Assembly: GCA_902785755.1 (NCBI GenBank)
Contig: CACZZO010000010.1
Coordinates: forward strand, 1 to 43,761
Origin: an uncultured Bacteroidia bacterium
GTDB taxonomy: Bacteria > Bacteroidota > Bacteroidia > Bacteroidales > F082
Length of the DNA stretch: 43,761 bases
Direction: 5' to 3'
The first letter of the stretch is position 1; every line of letters starts with the position of its first letter. Below the pieces are notes generated by a model. That model saw only the letters and a list, made by a program, of their open reading frames with translations, searched no databases and had not been told where the DNA came from. Positions 8,636 through 18,631 of this stretch are shown piece after piece. Both the position numbers and the translations under genes were made by a program.

Positions 8636-9357
8636 GGCTTCTTCACATCCTTTTGGATGCCCTTCACTTTCTCTTTTATCTCTTTTTCCTTCTTGCTGTC
8701 TATTTCCTTCTTGTCAACTTGCGGCTTCTGCTTCTCGGCGTAGGTCTGTTTCTTGCCTTGCAACTTGCCGTTCTTGTAGGTGGCTTCGCTCTTCAGCGAG
8801 CCGTCAGGATAATAAGTGGTTTGCTTGCCGTCGAACTGGCCGTCTTTGTAGACGATGGTCATTTTCTTGTTGCCGTTTTCGTCGTACCAAGTCGTTTCGC
8901 CGTCGCGCTGGCCTTCCTTGTAACTCGAAACCTCAAGGTTGCCGCCCTTCTCGTAGCACAGGATTTGCTGTCCGTCGAGTTGGCCGTTCTTGTAGGTGTT
9001 CAACTTCGAGAGCCGTCCGCCACGGAACCATTCGCTCATTTGTCCATCGAGCATATCGTTCTTGTACTCAGCCTTTTTCGTGATGGAACCCGTCTTGTCG
9101 ATTTCAACGAAAACACCGTTGCGCTTGCCGTTTTCGTAGGAGACGATTTTCTTGGGCAGGTAGGGAGTGCTGTTGAAATACTCCATCCAAGTGCCCACTT
9201 TTTTCCCGTTTTGCACCATGCCTTCTATGGTACAATCGCCCGACTTGGTCGTAAACTTGCCGTCGGGGGCTTTCGAAACATCAACGCTTTCAATGGTTTG
9301 TGCGAACAAAGGCATCGAAAGCAAAGCCATTACAATGATAATCAAAGTTTTACGCAT
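8632..9357 (-). CDS. Secreted MORN-2 repeat protein (YwqK-like)
   Basis: A 241-residue protein with a signal peptide (MRKTLIIIVMALLSMPLFAQ). At least six MORN-2 type repeats follow, each with a DGxxxxYxxxGxLxxxxxYKNGxxxG pattern (for example GQFDGKQTTYYPDGSLKSEA). The C-terminus is a lysine- and glutamate-rich tail. Such repeats form curved beta-sheets used for protein or membrane contact; the ligand is unknown. The open frame runs upstream to 9486, but an exact -7 box at 9382-9389 lies in that stretch, so the start at 9357 is preferred. It overlaps the TonB receptor start and may help that receptor at the envelope (inference). Confidence 0.85.
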   Translation of the reverse strand: MRKTLIIIVMALLSMPLFAQTIESVDVSKAPDGKFTTKSGDCTIEGMVQNGKKVGTWMEYFNSTPYLPKKIVSYENGKRNGVFVEIDKTGSITKKAEYKNDMLDGQMSEWFRGGRLSKLNTYKNGQLDGQQILCYEKGGNLEVSSYKEGQRDGETTWYDENGNKKMTIVYKDGQFDGKQTTYYPDGSLKSEATYKNGKLQGKKQTYAEKQKPQVDKKEIDSKKEKEIKEKVKGIQKDVKKP

Positions 9358-9381
9358 TTTCTTAGGTTTTAAATTGTTGGA

Positions 9382-9389
9382 CAAAAGTA
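9382..9389 (-). promoter_or_regulatory. -7 box of the MORN-TonB receptor operon
   Basis: TACTTTTG on the minus strand, an exact TAnnTTTG match, lies 24 bases before the ATG at 9357. Confidence 0.6.
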
Positions 9390-9457
9390 TAAAATTTGGG
9401 GCAAATGGATGCAATTTTCGTGCAAATTTCTCATTTTTGCAGAAAATTTCAGGCACT

Positions 9458-9757
9458 ATGAAAAAGATTGAAGTAAAGAATTTCAAACTCTACACCACGG
9501 CGGTCATCAGCATTGAGTGGAAACAGGAACTGCTCAACGTGAACTTAGACCTCTCCATGATGCTGAAAATAATGCGATTGGAAGGCCTTACTGAGGCCAA
9601 CATCGACTATTACAGCCGCGCCGGACAGCCCATTCCTTTTAAAAAGGTGACACTTCTCCTGTTCCAAGACGACGACAAGCCCGGACAATACTACACCGAC
9701 GAATCTTTCGAGGAAGACGACGACCCGACGGTGTTCTATGTGGAGATTAAGGAATAA
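9458..9757 (+). CDS. Conserved-looking small hypothetical protein
   Basis: A 99-residue protein that I do not recognise. It opens MKKIEVKNFKLYTTAVISIE, has a central hydrophobic strand (FKKVTLLLFQ) and an acidic C-terminus (SFEEDDDPTVFYVEIKE). There is no signal peptide or membrane segment, so it is probably cytosolic. The ATG at 9458 is preceded by CATTTTTGC, one base from the -7 consensus, which supports this start over the longer open frame from 9167. It is transcribed divergently from the MORN gene and ends before a palindromic repeat facing the Nfn gene. Confidence 0.7.
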   Translation: MKKIEVKNFKLYTTAVISIEWKQELLNVNLDLSMMLKIMRLEGLTEANIDYYSRAGQPIPFKKVTLLLFQDDDKPGQYYTDESFEEDDDPTVFYVEIKE

Positions 9758-9766
9758 CACGATTTG

Positions 9767-9853
9767 CGTCATTGCGAATGCAGTGAAGCAATCCAGACAT
9801 CAAGCCAAATGACTATTGTCTGGATTGCTTCGTCGTTTCTCCACGCAATGACG
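9767..9853. repeat. REP-like palindrome between convergent genes
   Basis: Nested inverted repeats: outer arms CGTCATTGCG (9767-9776) and CGCAATGACG (9844-9853), inner perfect 15-bp arms GAAGCAATCCAGACA (9785-9799) and its complement (9817-9831). The GTCATTGCG...GAAGCAATCC theme resembles dispersed palindromes seen in many bacterial genomes. It sits between two convergent genes and could act as a two-way transcription stop. Confidence 0.85.
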
Positions 9854-9859
9854 TAAACA

Positions 9860-12130
9860 TCAATGCAAGCTCTTAATATACTCATCAATCGCCTTAGCGG
9901 ACTTCTTGCCCGCGCCCATGGCGAGGATGACCGTGGCAGCACCGCTAACTGCGTCACCACCAGCGAAAATGCCCGGACGTGAGGTCGTGCCCACTTCGTC
10001 AGCAACGATGCAACCCTTCTTGTTCAAGTCGAGGTTGCGGGTCGTGCTGCCAATCAGCGGGTTAGGCGAAGTGCCGAGAGCCATGATAATCATGTCGACA
10101 TCGAGGACAAACTCCGAATCCTTGATCGGGACGGGGCTGCGGCGACCAGAGGCATCAGGCTCGCCAAGTTCGCATTTCACGCACTTGAAGCCCTTCACCC
10201 AGCCGTTTTCGTCGCCTAATACTTCAACGGGAGCTGTCAGCAGGTCGAAGATGACGCCTTCTTCCTTGGCGTGATGCACCTCCTCCACTCTCGCAGGCAG
10301 TTCGGCCTCGGAACGGCGATATACGATATGCACCTCCGAGCCAAGACGCAAAGCGGTACGAGCAGCGTCCATAGCCACGTTGCCACCACCTACCACCGCG
10401 ACTTTCTTTCCGACGAAGTTCGGGGTTTCGTAACCTTCCTTGTAGGCGAAAAGCAGGTTGTTGCGGGTCAGGAATTCGTTGGCCGAAACCACGCCGCAAA
10501 GGTTCTCGCCCGGCACGTTCATCATCATCGGGAAACCGGCTCCCGATCCTACAAAGACAGCCTCGAAGCCTTCACGTTTCATCAACTCGTCGATGGTGAT
10601 GGTACGACCGACGACCACGTCCTTCTCAAACTTCGCGCCCAACTTGCGCACGCTTTCCACTTCCTTCTTCACGACAGTGTCTTTCGGCAGACGGAACGAA
10701 GGGATACCATACATCAGCACGCCGCCCAATTCGTGCAAGGCTTCAAAGATAGTGACATCGTAACCCATTGACAGCAAATCCTTTGCGCAGGTCAAGCCAG
10801 AAGGACCGCTACCGATGATGGCCACTTTGTGACCATTCGGAATACATTGACTGCTGAAATGCAGGTCATGCTTGATGGCATAGTCACCGACGAAACGTTC
10901 CAGCTTGCCGATAGCGATAGGCTCGAACTTCTTGCCCATCACGCAGGAACCTTCGCACTGCGTTTCTTGCGGGCACACCCGGCCACACACAGCCGGCAAA
11001 GCCGAGTCACAACTGATGACGCCGGCAGCACCCTCGAAGTCGCCTTTGGCAACGCGGGCGATGAAATCGGGAATGTCGACATTCACGGGGCAATGCGCCA
11101 CACACTGCGGGTTCTTGCAATGCAGGCAACGCTGGGCTTCCATGATGGCCATGTCAGCCGAATAGCCCAAGCAAACCTCGTCAAAGTTGTGGGCGCGGAT
11201 TTCGGGTTTCTGCTCCGGCACCGGGACGCGCTTTTTCTTGTCGAAGGTTTCTTCTGAAATGCCTCCGATGTGGCACTTGTGGCCTTCAGCTTTCTCCTCA
11301 GCCTCAAGTTGCTTGCGCGTTTCCACATTGTTATACATGGCCTGACGCTTCATGGCACCGTCGAAGTCAACGTCCTTTCCGAGGAACTCAGGACCGTCGA
11401 TGCAGGTGAACTTGGTCTTGCCGCCAATGCTCACACGGCAGGCACCGCACATGCCCGTACCGTCGACCATAATCGAGTTGAGCGACACCGTACAGCGGAT
11501 GCCCAACTCCTCACAGGTCTTGGTGGCGAACTTCATCATAATCATCGGGCCGATGGCAACGGCTTCGTCATACTGCTTGCCGCTGGCCACGAGTTGACGC
11601 AACACATCGGTAACCAAGCCCTTACGACCCGTAGAGCCGTCATCGGAAGTGACATACAAGTTACTGACCTCAGCCAATTCCTTCTCGAAAATCAGCAAGT
11701 CCTTGGTACGCGCACCAATGATGCAGTCAGCCGTGGCACCGTGGTCGTTCAACCACTTCACTTGGGGATAAATCGGGGCGATGCCCACACCGCCGCCGAT
11801 GAAGACGAAACTGCGCTTGCGCAATTCCTCAGCGGTCATTGTGGCAAACTCGGAGGGCTTGCCCAAAGGACCAACAATGTCGGCAAAGCGGTCGCCTTCC
11901 TTGTACTCGGCCATCTTCTTGGTGGATTCGCCAATGGCCTTGAAGACGATGGTCACCGTTCCCCTGACACGGTGGTAGTCACTGATGGTCAGCGGAATAC
12001 GTTCAGAGTTTTCCTCCATCTTGACGATAAGGAACTGCCCCGGCAAAGCCGAATGGGCGATTCGCGGCGCATAAACATCCATCAGGTAGGTTTCCGCCGC
12101 AAAGGTTTCTTTGTGTATAATTTCAAACAT
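9860..12130 (-). CDS. Fused NfnA-NfnB-type electron-transfer flavoprotein
   Basis: A 756-residue fusion. Residues 1-250 are a ferredoxin reductase-like FAD/NAD module (GQFLIVK, IGGGVGIAPIYP) ending in a [2Fe-2S] site with Asp223, Cys228, Cys231 and Cys243. That Asp-x4-Cys-x2-Cys-x11-Cys spacing matches the unusual cluster of Thermotoga NfnA. Residues 305-756 match NfnB/glutamate synthase small subunit: [4Fe-4S] cysteines (CLHCKNPQCVAHCP, CGRVCPQETQCEGSC), an FAD fold (GSGPSGLTCA) and an NADPH fold (VGGGNVAMDA). Databases usually name such fusions dihydroorotate dehydrogenase B NAD subunit/glutamate synthase. I infer an electron-bifurcating ferredoxin:NADP transhydrogenase. The start at 12130 is preferred over 12175 because a -7 box lies at 12173-12180. 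Confidence 0.88.
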   Translation of the reverse strand: MFEIIHKETFAAETYLMDVYAPRIAHSALPGQFLIVKMEENSERIPLTISDYHRVRGTVTIVFKAIGESTKKMAEYKEGDRFADIVGPLGKPSEFATMTAEELRKRSFVFIGGGVGIAPIYPQVKWLNDHGATADCIIGARTKDLLIFEKELAEVSNLYVTSDDGSTGRKGLVTDVLRQLVASGKQYDEAVAIGPMIMMKFATKTCEELGIRCTVSLNSIMVDGTGMCGACRVSIGGKTKFTCIDGPEFLGKDVDFDGAMKRQAMYNNVETRKQLEAEEKAEGHKCHIGGISEETFDKKKRVPVPEQKPEIRAHNFDEVCLGYSADMAIMEAQRCLHCKNPQCVAHCPVNVDIPDFIARVAKGDFEGAAGVISCDSALPAVCGRVCPQETQCEGSCVMGKKFEPIAIGKLERFVGDYAIKHDLHFSSQCIPNGHKVAIIGSGPSGLTCAKDLLSMGYDVTIFEALHELGGVLMYGIPSFRLPKDTVVKKEVESVRKLGAKFEKDVVVGRTITIDELMKREGFEAVFVGSGAGFPMMMNVPGENLCGVVSANEFLTRNNLLFAYKEGYETPNFVGKKVAVVGGGNVAMDAARTALRLGSEVHIVYRRSEAELPARVEEVHHAKEEGVIFDLLTAPVEVLGDENGWVKGFKCVKCELGEPDASGRRSPVPIKDSEFVLDVDMIIMALGTSPNPLIGSTTRNLDLNKKGCIVADEVGTTSRPGIFAGGDAVSGAATVILAMGAGKKSAKAIDEYIKSLH

Positions 12131-12172
12131 AATATAAGGATAATGAGTTAGTTTTCGCAAAAAATCATCTTG

Positions 12173-12180
12173 CAAAGATA
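12173..12180 (-). promoter_or_regulatory. -7 box of the Nfn-type gene
   Basis: TATCTTTG on the minus strand matches TAnnTTTG exactly, 42 bases before the ATG at 12130. Confidence 0.6.
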
Positions 12181-12223
12181 GTGTTTTTCATCAATGCAAG
12201 CGAAAATACGCATTTTTTTAAAC

Positions 12224-12248
12224 AAAAAAGCCCCGCTTTCGCGAGGCT
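12224..12248 (-). terminator. Intrinsic terminator of the gyrA-TPR operon
   Basis: On the minus strand AGCCTCGC, loop GAAA, GCGGGGCT (12248-12229) is followed by six Ts. It lies about 40 bases after the TPR gene stop. Confidence 0.85.
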
Positions 12249-12289
12249 CACCTTAATACAATTATGAAAACATTATTCTCTATAAAACA

Positions 12290-13465
12290 TTATTCTCTAC
12301 CGTCCAAAGCCTTCACCTCTTCGGTCATGTTGAGCTTTACATAGATGGAGCGCAACACGTTCTTCACATCGTCGGAAGGCTGTGCTTCGTAGGCCTGTTG
12401 CAGGTAAGGAAGACCCGTGCGGAGCAGTCCGTTGGCTTGCTCAATGAGTCCGTTGTATTGTTCCTGTTCGGCCTTCGAGAAGCCCGTGATTTCGTTGGCC
12501 TGCTCGATATACTTGTTAGCCATTGTGGTGTAAAGAACACCGATGTTGTAAATGGCATCGTAATAGTTCGGGTTGATTTTGAGGGCATCCTCATAATACT
12601 TGCGGGCCATTTCGGTATCATACACGCCTTCGTTGGTTTCGTCGCCATAGATGGTGCCGAGCACGAAGAGCAGTTGGGCGTTCTCTGGGTCGAGTTGGCG
12701 GAGCTTGTTGAGGTCTTCAACAGCTTCGGCACCCTTGCCTTCCTTCAGGTAGGCGTTCACCTTTTCGAGAATCAGGCCGGCATCGCCGGGGTTCTTCTCC
12801 AAGCCCGCATTAATCATGGCCATAGCTTGTTCAGCGTTGCCCATGCCGTTGTAGCAAGCGGCGAGGTGCTTGTAGACATCCACACCGTCAACACCATTGC
12901 CCTGAAGCTCAGTGAAATAAGTCAAAGCGGTGTTGTAGTCCCCAGCTCTCAGGGCTGAAGTGGCTGCGAAGTTCAGCATATCGTTGGCATCGCTGCTGCC
13001 TAATGACTTGGCGATGTCGTAAGCCTTCTTGAACATGGGAGCGGCCTCGGCAAACTTGCCCGTGTTGTAGTCGTCGGCACCTTTAGTATAATAGGTGTTC
13101 ATGACCGAGCCAACACGCTGATAGATTTCTTGCTTGTTTTCCTCAAGATAATCGTGGTTTTTCATGCAGTTCATCAGCGATTCGTAAACGATTTCCAAAG
13201 CGTTGGGAGCTTGGGCAATCAAAGCCTCGTCGCCCGATTGGATGATGTTCTGGTAGATGGCGGCGCGATACAACCAAGCCTGCGACTGGTCGTTGGGCTT
13301 CATTCCCAGGAATTGTTCGTGATTGACGCACTTTTCAATGGAGGCCATAGCCTTGGCATATTGGCCGTTCTTGTTGTACATGTAGGCGTCGGTTCTGTCT
13401 TTCTTTTGGGCCATCATCACGTTTGCAGTGAGCAGGACGGCCAACAAAATCATTACTTTTTTCAT
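12290..13465 (-). CDS. Exported tetratricopeptide-repeat protein
   Basis: A 391-residue protein with an N-terminal signal peptide (MKKVMILLAVLLTANVMMAQ), so it is probably periplasmic. The rest is all helical, with several TPR units (for example ALTYFTELQGNGVDGVDVYKHLA, here given only as a landmark near residue 180, and ARKYYEDALKINPNYYDAIY near residue 290). No enzymatic motif is visible; TPR scaffolds bind protein partners. It starts 54 bases downstream of gyrA on the same strand and is followed by a strong terminator, so it is probably the last gene of a gyrA operon, an arrangement I associate with Bacteroidales. Confidence 0.85.
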   Translation of the reverse strand: MKKVMILLAVLLTANVMMAQKKDRTDAYMYNKNGQYAKAMASIEKCVNHEQFLGMKPNDQSQAWLYRAAIYQNIIQSGDEALIAQAPNALEIVYESLMNCMKNHDYLEENKQEIYQRVGSVMNTYYTKGADDYNTGKFAEAAPMFKKAYDIAKSLGSSDANDMLNFAATSALRAGDYNTALTYFTELQGNGVDGVDVYKHLAACYNGMGNAEQAMAMINAGLEKNPGDAGLILEKVNAYLKEGKGAEAVEDLNKLRQLDPENAQLLFVLGTIYGDETNEGVYDTEMARKYYEDALKINPNYYDAIYNIGVLYTTMANKYIEQANEITGFSKAEQEQYNGLIEQANGLLRTGLPYLQQAYEAQPSDDVKNVLRSIYVKLNMTEEVKALDGRE

Positions 13466-13519
13466 TTTCTCGATTATTTAAAGTTTAACATTTTCGTTTG
13501 TTATCGTGTTTCCTTGCAA

Positions 13520-16132
13520 TTATTGTTCCAAAGTGTTTTCGTCATCTGGATTCGGCGTTTCGACAGGCTCAACGGCCTCGGTTCCATCTGGGGTAGGCGT
13601 TTCGACTGGCTCAACCACTTCTGCGGTTTCTTCTGGTTCGTCCTCATGCTCGGTCTTGGTCACGGCGGCGATTTCATCGTTGCCGCGCAAGTCGATGAGC
13701 TTCACGCCCTGAGTGGCACGACCCATCACACGCAACTTGCTGACTGCCATTCTGATAACGATGCCCGACTTGTTGATGATCATCAGGTCTTCGTCGTCGG
13801 TCACGCCCTTGATGGCGATGAGGTCGCCGGTCTTGTCGGTGATGTTCAAGGTCTTGACACCCTTCGCGCCACGGTTGGTGATGCGGTAGTCGTCGATGTC
13901 GGAGCGTTTGCCGAAGCCCTTCTCGGAGACCACCAAGACGGTCTGTTGCGGATCGTTGATGCAAACCATGCCGATAACCTCGTCATTTTCAGAGGCTAAG
14001 GTAATGGCTTTCACACCCGTAGCGGTACGACCCATCGGACGGACGGTTTGCTCGTTGAAGCGCACAGCCTTACCCGAGCGCACAGCCATCAGCACCTCGT
14101 CGTTGCCCGAAGTCAGGCAGGCTTCAAGGAGTTGGTCGTCCTCGCGGATATTGACCGCAATGATACCGTTTTGGCGCACGTTCTTGTAGGCCGCCAAGGT
14201 GGTCTTCTTGATGATGCCCTTCTTGGTGCAGAGGATAATGTAGTTGTTTTCGAGATAGTCCTCGTCGCTCATGCTTTTCACGTTGAGGTAGGCCATCACC
14301 TTATTGTCCTTGTCAAGCGGCAACAGGTTTTGGATGGCGCGACCCTTGCTGTTCTTGCCCTCTTCGGGAATCTCGAAAGCCCTGAGTTTGTAGCACTTAC
14401 CCTGTTCGGTGAAGAAGAGCAAATGGTTGTGGTTGGTAGCCGTGAAGATATGCTCGATGAAGTCGGTGTCGCGGGTGGCAGAGCCTTTCGAACCCTTGCC
14501 TCCACGGCTTTGCACACGGTATTCGGTCAGCGGCGTGCGCTTGATGTAACCGAGGTGCGAGATGGTGATGACCACGGCATCGTCGGCGATGATGTCCTCC
14601 ATGCGGAACTCACCGGCGGCGGGCATGATTTGGGTGCGGCGGGCGTCGCCATATTTTTCTTTGATGACCAACAATTCGTCCTTGATGATTTGGAACTGCA
14701 ATTCCTCATTTTGTAGAATTTCGTGGAAATGCTTGATGCGCTCGTGGATTTCGTCCAACTCGTCCAAGATCTTCTTGATTTCGAGTCCGGCCAACTGACC
14801 GAGGCGATAGGCCACGATTGCCGAGGCTTGCGGGTCGTCGAAGCCGAACTTGTCCATGATGGCTTGCTTGGCTTCGGGCGTGCCGCCTTTACAGGCACGG
14901 ATGGTAGCGATGATTTCGTCAACGATGTCGATGGCGCGGGCCAAACCTTCCAAGATATGGGCACGGTCTTCGGCTTTCTTCAACTCGAAGCGCGTGCGAC
15001 GCAACACGATTTCGTGACGGTGTGCCACAAAATGCTCAATCAACTGCTTGAGGTTCAATGTATAAGGCCGCCCATTCACCAAAGCCACATTGTTCACATT
15101 GAAGGAACTTTGCAGCGGGGTCATCATGAACAGTTTGTTCAAAACCACGTCGGGGTTGGCATCGCGTTTCAGTTCATACACCACGCGGATGCCTTTTCTA
15201 TCTGACTCGTCGCGGATGTCGGCTAAGCCTTCCAATTTCTTCTCGCTCACGAGGTCGGCGGTCTTCTTGATCATTTCGGCCTTGTTCACCTGATACGGAA
15301 CTGAGGTGGCAATGATGCGCTCGTGGCCGTTGTGTTCCTCAAAATGGGTTTCGCCGCGCAAAACGATGCGTCCCCTACCCGTTTCAAACGCCTCGCGCAC
15401 ACCTTCATAGCCGTAAATCACGCCAGCCGTCGGGAAATCGGGTGCCTTGATGTATTGCATCAGTTCAGCCACAGTGATTTCGCGGTTGTCGATGTAGGCA
15501 ATAATGCCATCGACGCACTCGCTGAGGTTATGCGGCGCCATGTTGGTAGCCATACCCACAGCGATGCCGTTGGTGCCGTTCACCAAAAGGGCGGGAATCT
15601 GCGTGGGCAACACGGTAGGCTCTTGGGTGGTGTCGTCGAAGTTGTTCTGGAAGTCGACGGTGTCCTTGTCCAAGTCGTCGAGCATTTCCTCTGCAATCTT
15701 CTGCAAGCGTGCCTCGGTGTAACGCATGGCTGCTGGGCTGTCGCCGTCCATCGAGCCGAAGTTGCCCTGGCCGTCCACCAAAGGATAACGCAGTGACCAC
15801 CACTGGGCCATACGCACCATAGCGTCATAAACTGACGAGTCGCCGTGTGGGTGGTACTTACCAAGCACATCACCGACGATACGCGCCGACTTTCTGTAGC
15901 CGCTGCGCGAGGTGACGCCCAATTCCTTCATGCCGAACAGCACGCGACGATGCACCGGTTTGAGGCCGTCGCGCACGTCGGGCAAGGCACGCGAGATGAT
16001 GACGGACATCGAATAGTCGATGTAAGCCGACTTCATCTGGTTCTCAAGATTGACCTTGATAATCTTTTCTCCAGTGTTTTCAGGGATATTATCTTCCTGA
16101 TTTTCAGGAGTAATGTTATTGTTTTCGTCCAT
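13520..16132 (-). CDS. gyrA: DNA gyrase subunit A
   Basis: An 870-residue type II topoisomerase A subunit. The opening [20 protein letters not shown] is typical. The active-site tyrosine is Tyr138 ([10 protein letters not shown]). In the quinolone region [14 protein letters not shown], Ser99 and Asp103 correspond to E. coli Ser83 and Asp87, so the classical resistance changes are absent. The C-terminal beta-pinwheel carries a GyrA box, QSRGGKG, which separates it from ParC. The last 45 residues are acidic and contain a duplicated VEPVETP(T/N)PD unit. It cuts and passes DNA with GyrB to introduce negative supercoils. A -7 box lies 37 bases upstream of the ATG. Confidence 0.97.
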   Translation of the reverse strand: MDENNNITPENQEDNIPENTGEKIIKVNLENQMKSAYIDYSMSVIISRALPDVRDGLKPVHRRVLFGMKELGVTSRSGYRKSARIVGDVLGKYHPHGDSSVYDAMVRMAQWWSLRYPLVDGQGNFGSMDGDSPAAMRYTEARLQKIAEEMLDDLDKDTVDFQNNFDDTTQEPTVLPTQIPALLVNGTNGIAVGMATNMAPHNLSECVDGIIAYIDNREITVAELMQYIKAPDFPTAGVIYGYEGVREAFETGRGRIVLRGETHFEEHNGHERIIATSVPYQVNKAEMIKKTADLVSEKKLEGLADIRDESDRKGIRVVYELKRDANPDVVLNKLFMMTPLQSSFNVNNVALVNGRPYTLNLKQLIEHFVAHRHEIVLRRTRFELKKAEDRAHILEGLARAIDIVDEIIATIRACKGGTPEAKQAIMDKFGFDDPQASAIVAYRLGQLAGLEIKKILDELDEIHERIKHFHEILQNEELQFQIIKDELLVIKEKYGDARRTQIMPAAGEFRMEDIIADDAVVITISHLGYIKRTPLTEYRVQSRGGKGSKGSATRDTDFIEHIFTATNHNHLLFFTEQGKCYKLRAFEIPEEGKNSKGRAIQNLLPLDKDNKVMAYLNVKSMSDEDYLENNYIILCTKKGIIKKTTLAAYKNVRQNGIIAVNIREDDQLLEACLTSGNDEVLMAVRSGKAVRFNEQTVRPMGRTATGVKAITLASENDEVIGMVCINDPQQTVLVVSEKGFGKRSDIDDYRITNRGAKGVKTLNITDKTGDLIAIKGVTDDEDLMIINKSGIVIRMAVSKLRVMGRATQGVKLIDLRGNDEIAAVTKTEHEDEPEETAEVVEPVETPTPDGTEAVEPVETPNPDDENTLEQ

Positions 16133-16168
16133 TTTCTGGGTTAGTTTTCTCTATTTTTAATAAGGGTG

Positions 16169-16176
16169 CAAAGATA
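16169..16176 (-). promoter_or_regulatory. -7 box of gyrA
   Basis: TATCTTTG on the minus strand matches TAnnTTTG exactly. A TTTG lies 22 bases upstream. The gyrA ATG follows at 16132. Confidence 0.65.
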
Positions 16177-16240
16177 GAGTTTTTTTGGATTGGTTTGACA
16201 AAACGGCGCGAAAAACTCACATGCGGGTTTCTAATAAAAA

Positions 16241-16282
16241 CAAAAAACACCACAAAGCCGACAATGCCGCCGACTTTGTGGT
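16241..16282 (-). terminator. Intrinsic terminator of the BspA-like gene
   Basis: Arms ACCACAAAG (16249-16257) and CTTTGTGGT (16274-16282) pair perfectly. On the minus strand the hairpin is followed by GTTTTTTGTTTTT. It lies 37 bases after the leucine-rich-repeat gene stop. Confidence 0.85.
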
Positions 16283-16318
16283 ATTTGTTGATGCGCTATC
16301 ATCACAATTCAACAAGGT

Positions 16319-18371
16319 TCATCTCGTAACGGAAACCTTTTTTACAGCAACGCCGCTCGCGGTTTCTATCCTGACGAGGTAAATTCCAGCCTTCTGTCCG
16401 CTGAAGTCGTATTCAAACGCATCGCCACCCACTTTGCCATCGAAGACAACTTGGCCAAGCATATTACTGATAGAGACGTGTTTGATGCTTTCAGCTTCGA
16501 TTTTCACAAGGCCATTCGTAGGGTTAGGATAAACAGCAACCTCAACACTGTTGTTCTCATTGACTGAAGCACCACTATTTTTAAAGGTTGCCATAACCAC
16601 CACCTCAAACGGTGGCATGGTGAAACTGTAGGTAGAAGCCGCCTTGCCCGTAGGCGAAATGGGGATGATTTGCGTGGGGTCGTTAGCATTGACCACTTTT
16701 ATCGAAACCAAGACCATATCTGGATTGGGCGTAATGGTGATTTGCACCTCCTGCCCCATCTGTGCCTCAGTGACCGAAGGCGTAATGGTTCCTCCGCTGC
16801 CCACAGCCCCGACATTGATTCCGTAAGTATCGCAGTCCTCGATGATGTTGTTGAAGGGGAACATGTTCCAAACCGAGTAATAAGTGACACGCTTGCCGCA
16901 CGACACCATAAGCACCGAATTATCCACAATATCTGAGAATGCACCTGCATCCAATACGGCAGGCGTTGGCCCAAGTGCCACCACGAAATGCACGGTGTTG
17001 CAGCCTTTGAAGATGTTGGAACCGATTTCTTGCACATCTGGGCCAATGTGGATGGTGGTAAGATTGGGACAATTGTCGAACACATTGTAGTAGGCCGATT
17101 CCAATTTTTCTACATTGTAATAGACCACGTTTAGCCGTGGATTCTCTCCAAACGCTTTTTCTCCAATGTATTTAACGGATTTTCCAATGCTAATCGAAGT
17201 TAGGTTTTCAAGCCCGACAAACATTTCATCTTCAATTGCTTCTACAGAATCGCCAATGTTTATGGTTTTAAACCCTTTGCAACCCAGAAAAGCGTCATTG
17301 CCTATCGTTGTCACAGAGTTGCCAATGGTCAGATTACCATTGAATCCATCACACCCTTGAAACGCTTTATCGCCTATAGTTGTCACGGAATTGGGAATGG
17401 TTAGGCCACCTGTAAAACCATTACAGCCAGCAAATGCATGATTGCCTATCGTTGTCATGGAATTGGGAATCATCAAGTTGCCTGTGAAGCCATTGAGTCC
17501 ATCAAAAGCATGGTCACCGATTGTAGTTAGAGAATTGCCCAAGGTCAGGTTGCCGTTGAAACCAGTGCAACCAGCAAAAGCGTAATGTCCTATTGAAGTC
17601 ACAGAATTGGGAATGGTCAGGCTGCCTGTTAAGCCGCTACAATCACTAAAAGCACCTCTACCAATGTATTCTACGGAATTTGGGATGGTCAGGTTGCCGT
17701 TGAAACCAGTGCAATCAGCAAAAGCGTAATGTCCTATTGAAGTCACAGAATTGGGAATGGTCAGGCTGCCTGTAATAAAACCAGCACCATCGACGCAAAA
17801 AGCTCTATCACAAATAAGCCTTGTCCCTTCTTGTAGGTACAACTCTCCTATTTGCGTTCCACCTTTATAGCCTAGACAACAATTGTCCAAATACAATATG
17901 CCGTCGGGTTGTTGTACATACCATCCTGTCTCGTCAAACGCATCCCTATCTAAAAAAATAACAGAATTAGGAATGGTAATTGATGTCAAACCGCTGCAAC
18001 CGAAGAAAGCTTGATATTCTATCGTGGTCACAGAATTAGGAATGGTAATTGATGTCAAAGCTTATCGTGGTTACGGAATATGTAATGCCATTGTAATTCA
18101 CCGACTCGGGAATCACCAAATCTCCAGTTGGCTTGTCGTAGCCATCCCAATTGTAATGTCCTGGGTAATGATAATTCGGACAAACCAATCGCACATCATT
18201 GGTAGCTTCAATATATCTGTAATACAATGTTTGCCCAGTCGAACAAACTGCCGAAAAATCATAATTCTGGGAATTCTGGGCATACCCTTTCCCCATCCCA
18301 ACCACACTCAGCAGCAGGACGAGCAGGGCGGCACGCAATGCCCTTTTTGTTTGTAAAGATTTTGTTTGCAT
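16319..18371 (-). pseudogene. BspA-like leucine-rich-repeat surface protein with T9SS tail, frameshifted
   Basis: Two minus-strand frames make one broken gene. The 5' part (18371-18036) encodes a signal peptide (ALLVLLLSVVGMGKGYAQ) and the start of the mature protein up to NGITYSVTTIS, then stops after FDINYHS. The 3' part (to 16319, open from a TTG at 18058) encodes more than ten LRR_5 repeats of the SLTIPNSVTSIGHYAFAGC type, a beta domain, and a type IX secretion C-terminal sorting domain (VYPNPTNGLVKIEAES, then GIYLVRIET). Compared with the next repeat, about 25 bases are missing near 18060, which shifts frame by one. Family members are exported surface proteins. Assembly collapse of repeats is an alternative explanation. 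Confidence 0.8.
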
Positions 18372-18426
18372 ATTACTTTGAATTTAATTGTTCTTGATTT
18401 GGTTAAACTTTCGTTTTTGTTGGGGG

Positions 18427-18460
18427 CAAAAGTAGAAAGAAATTCGATTAGTTCGGCAAA
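18427..18460 (-). promoter_or_regulatory. Promoter of the BspA-like gene
   Basis: The -7 box TACTTTTG (18434-18427, minus strand) has a TTTG -33 box 22 bases upstream (18460-18457). The ATG follows at 18371. Confidence 0.6.
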
Positions 18461-18631
18461 ACAGAGTGAAAAACTTCAACACATTGAAAAACACGAATTA
18501 CCAGAAATACATCACGGAATCGCAGATTGGCTCCGCCGAATCGGAGATTTCAACGAAGTCAATTATCAGAAATCAAATTTACGAAACAATTTATGGCGAA
18601 TTCCTGACAATTCAAGTTCCCAAAAACTGGA

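Noticed and set aside
11270..12151. 293-codon plus-strand frame
   Set aside because: Antisense to the Nfn-type fusion, which has well-defined cofactor motifs.
13130..13999. 289-codon plus-strand frame
   Set aside because: Antisense to the TPR gene and gyrA; runs across a real intergenic region.
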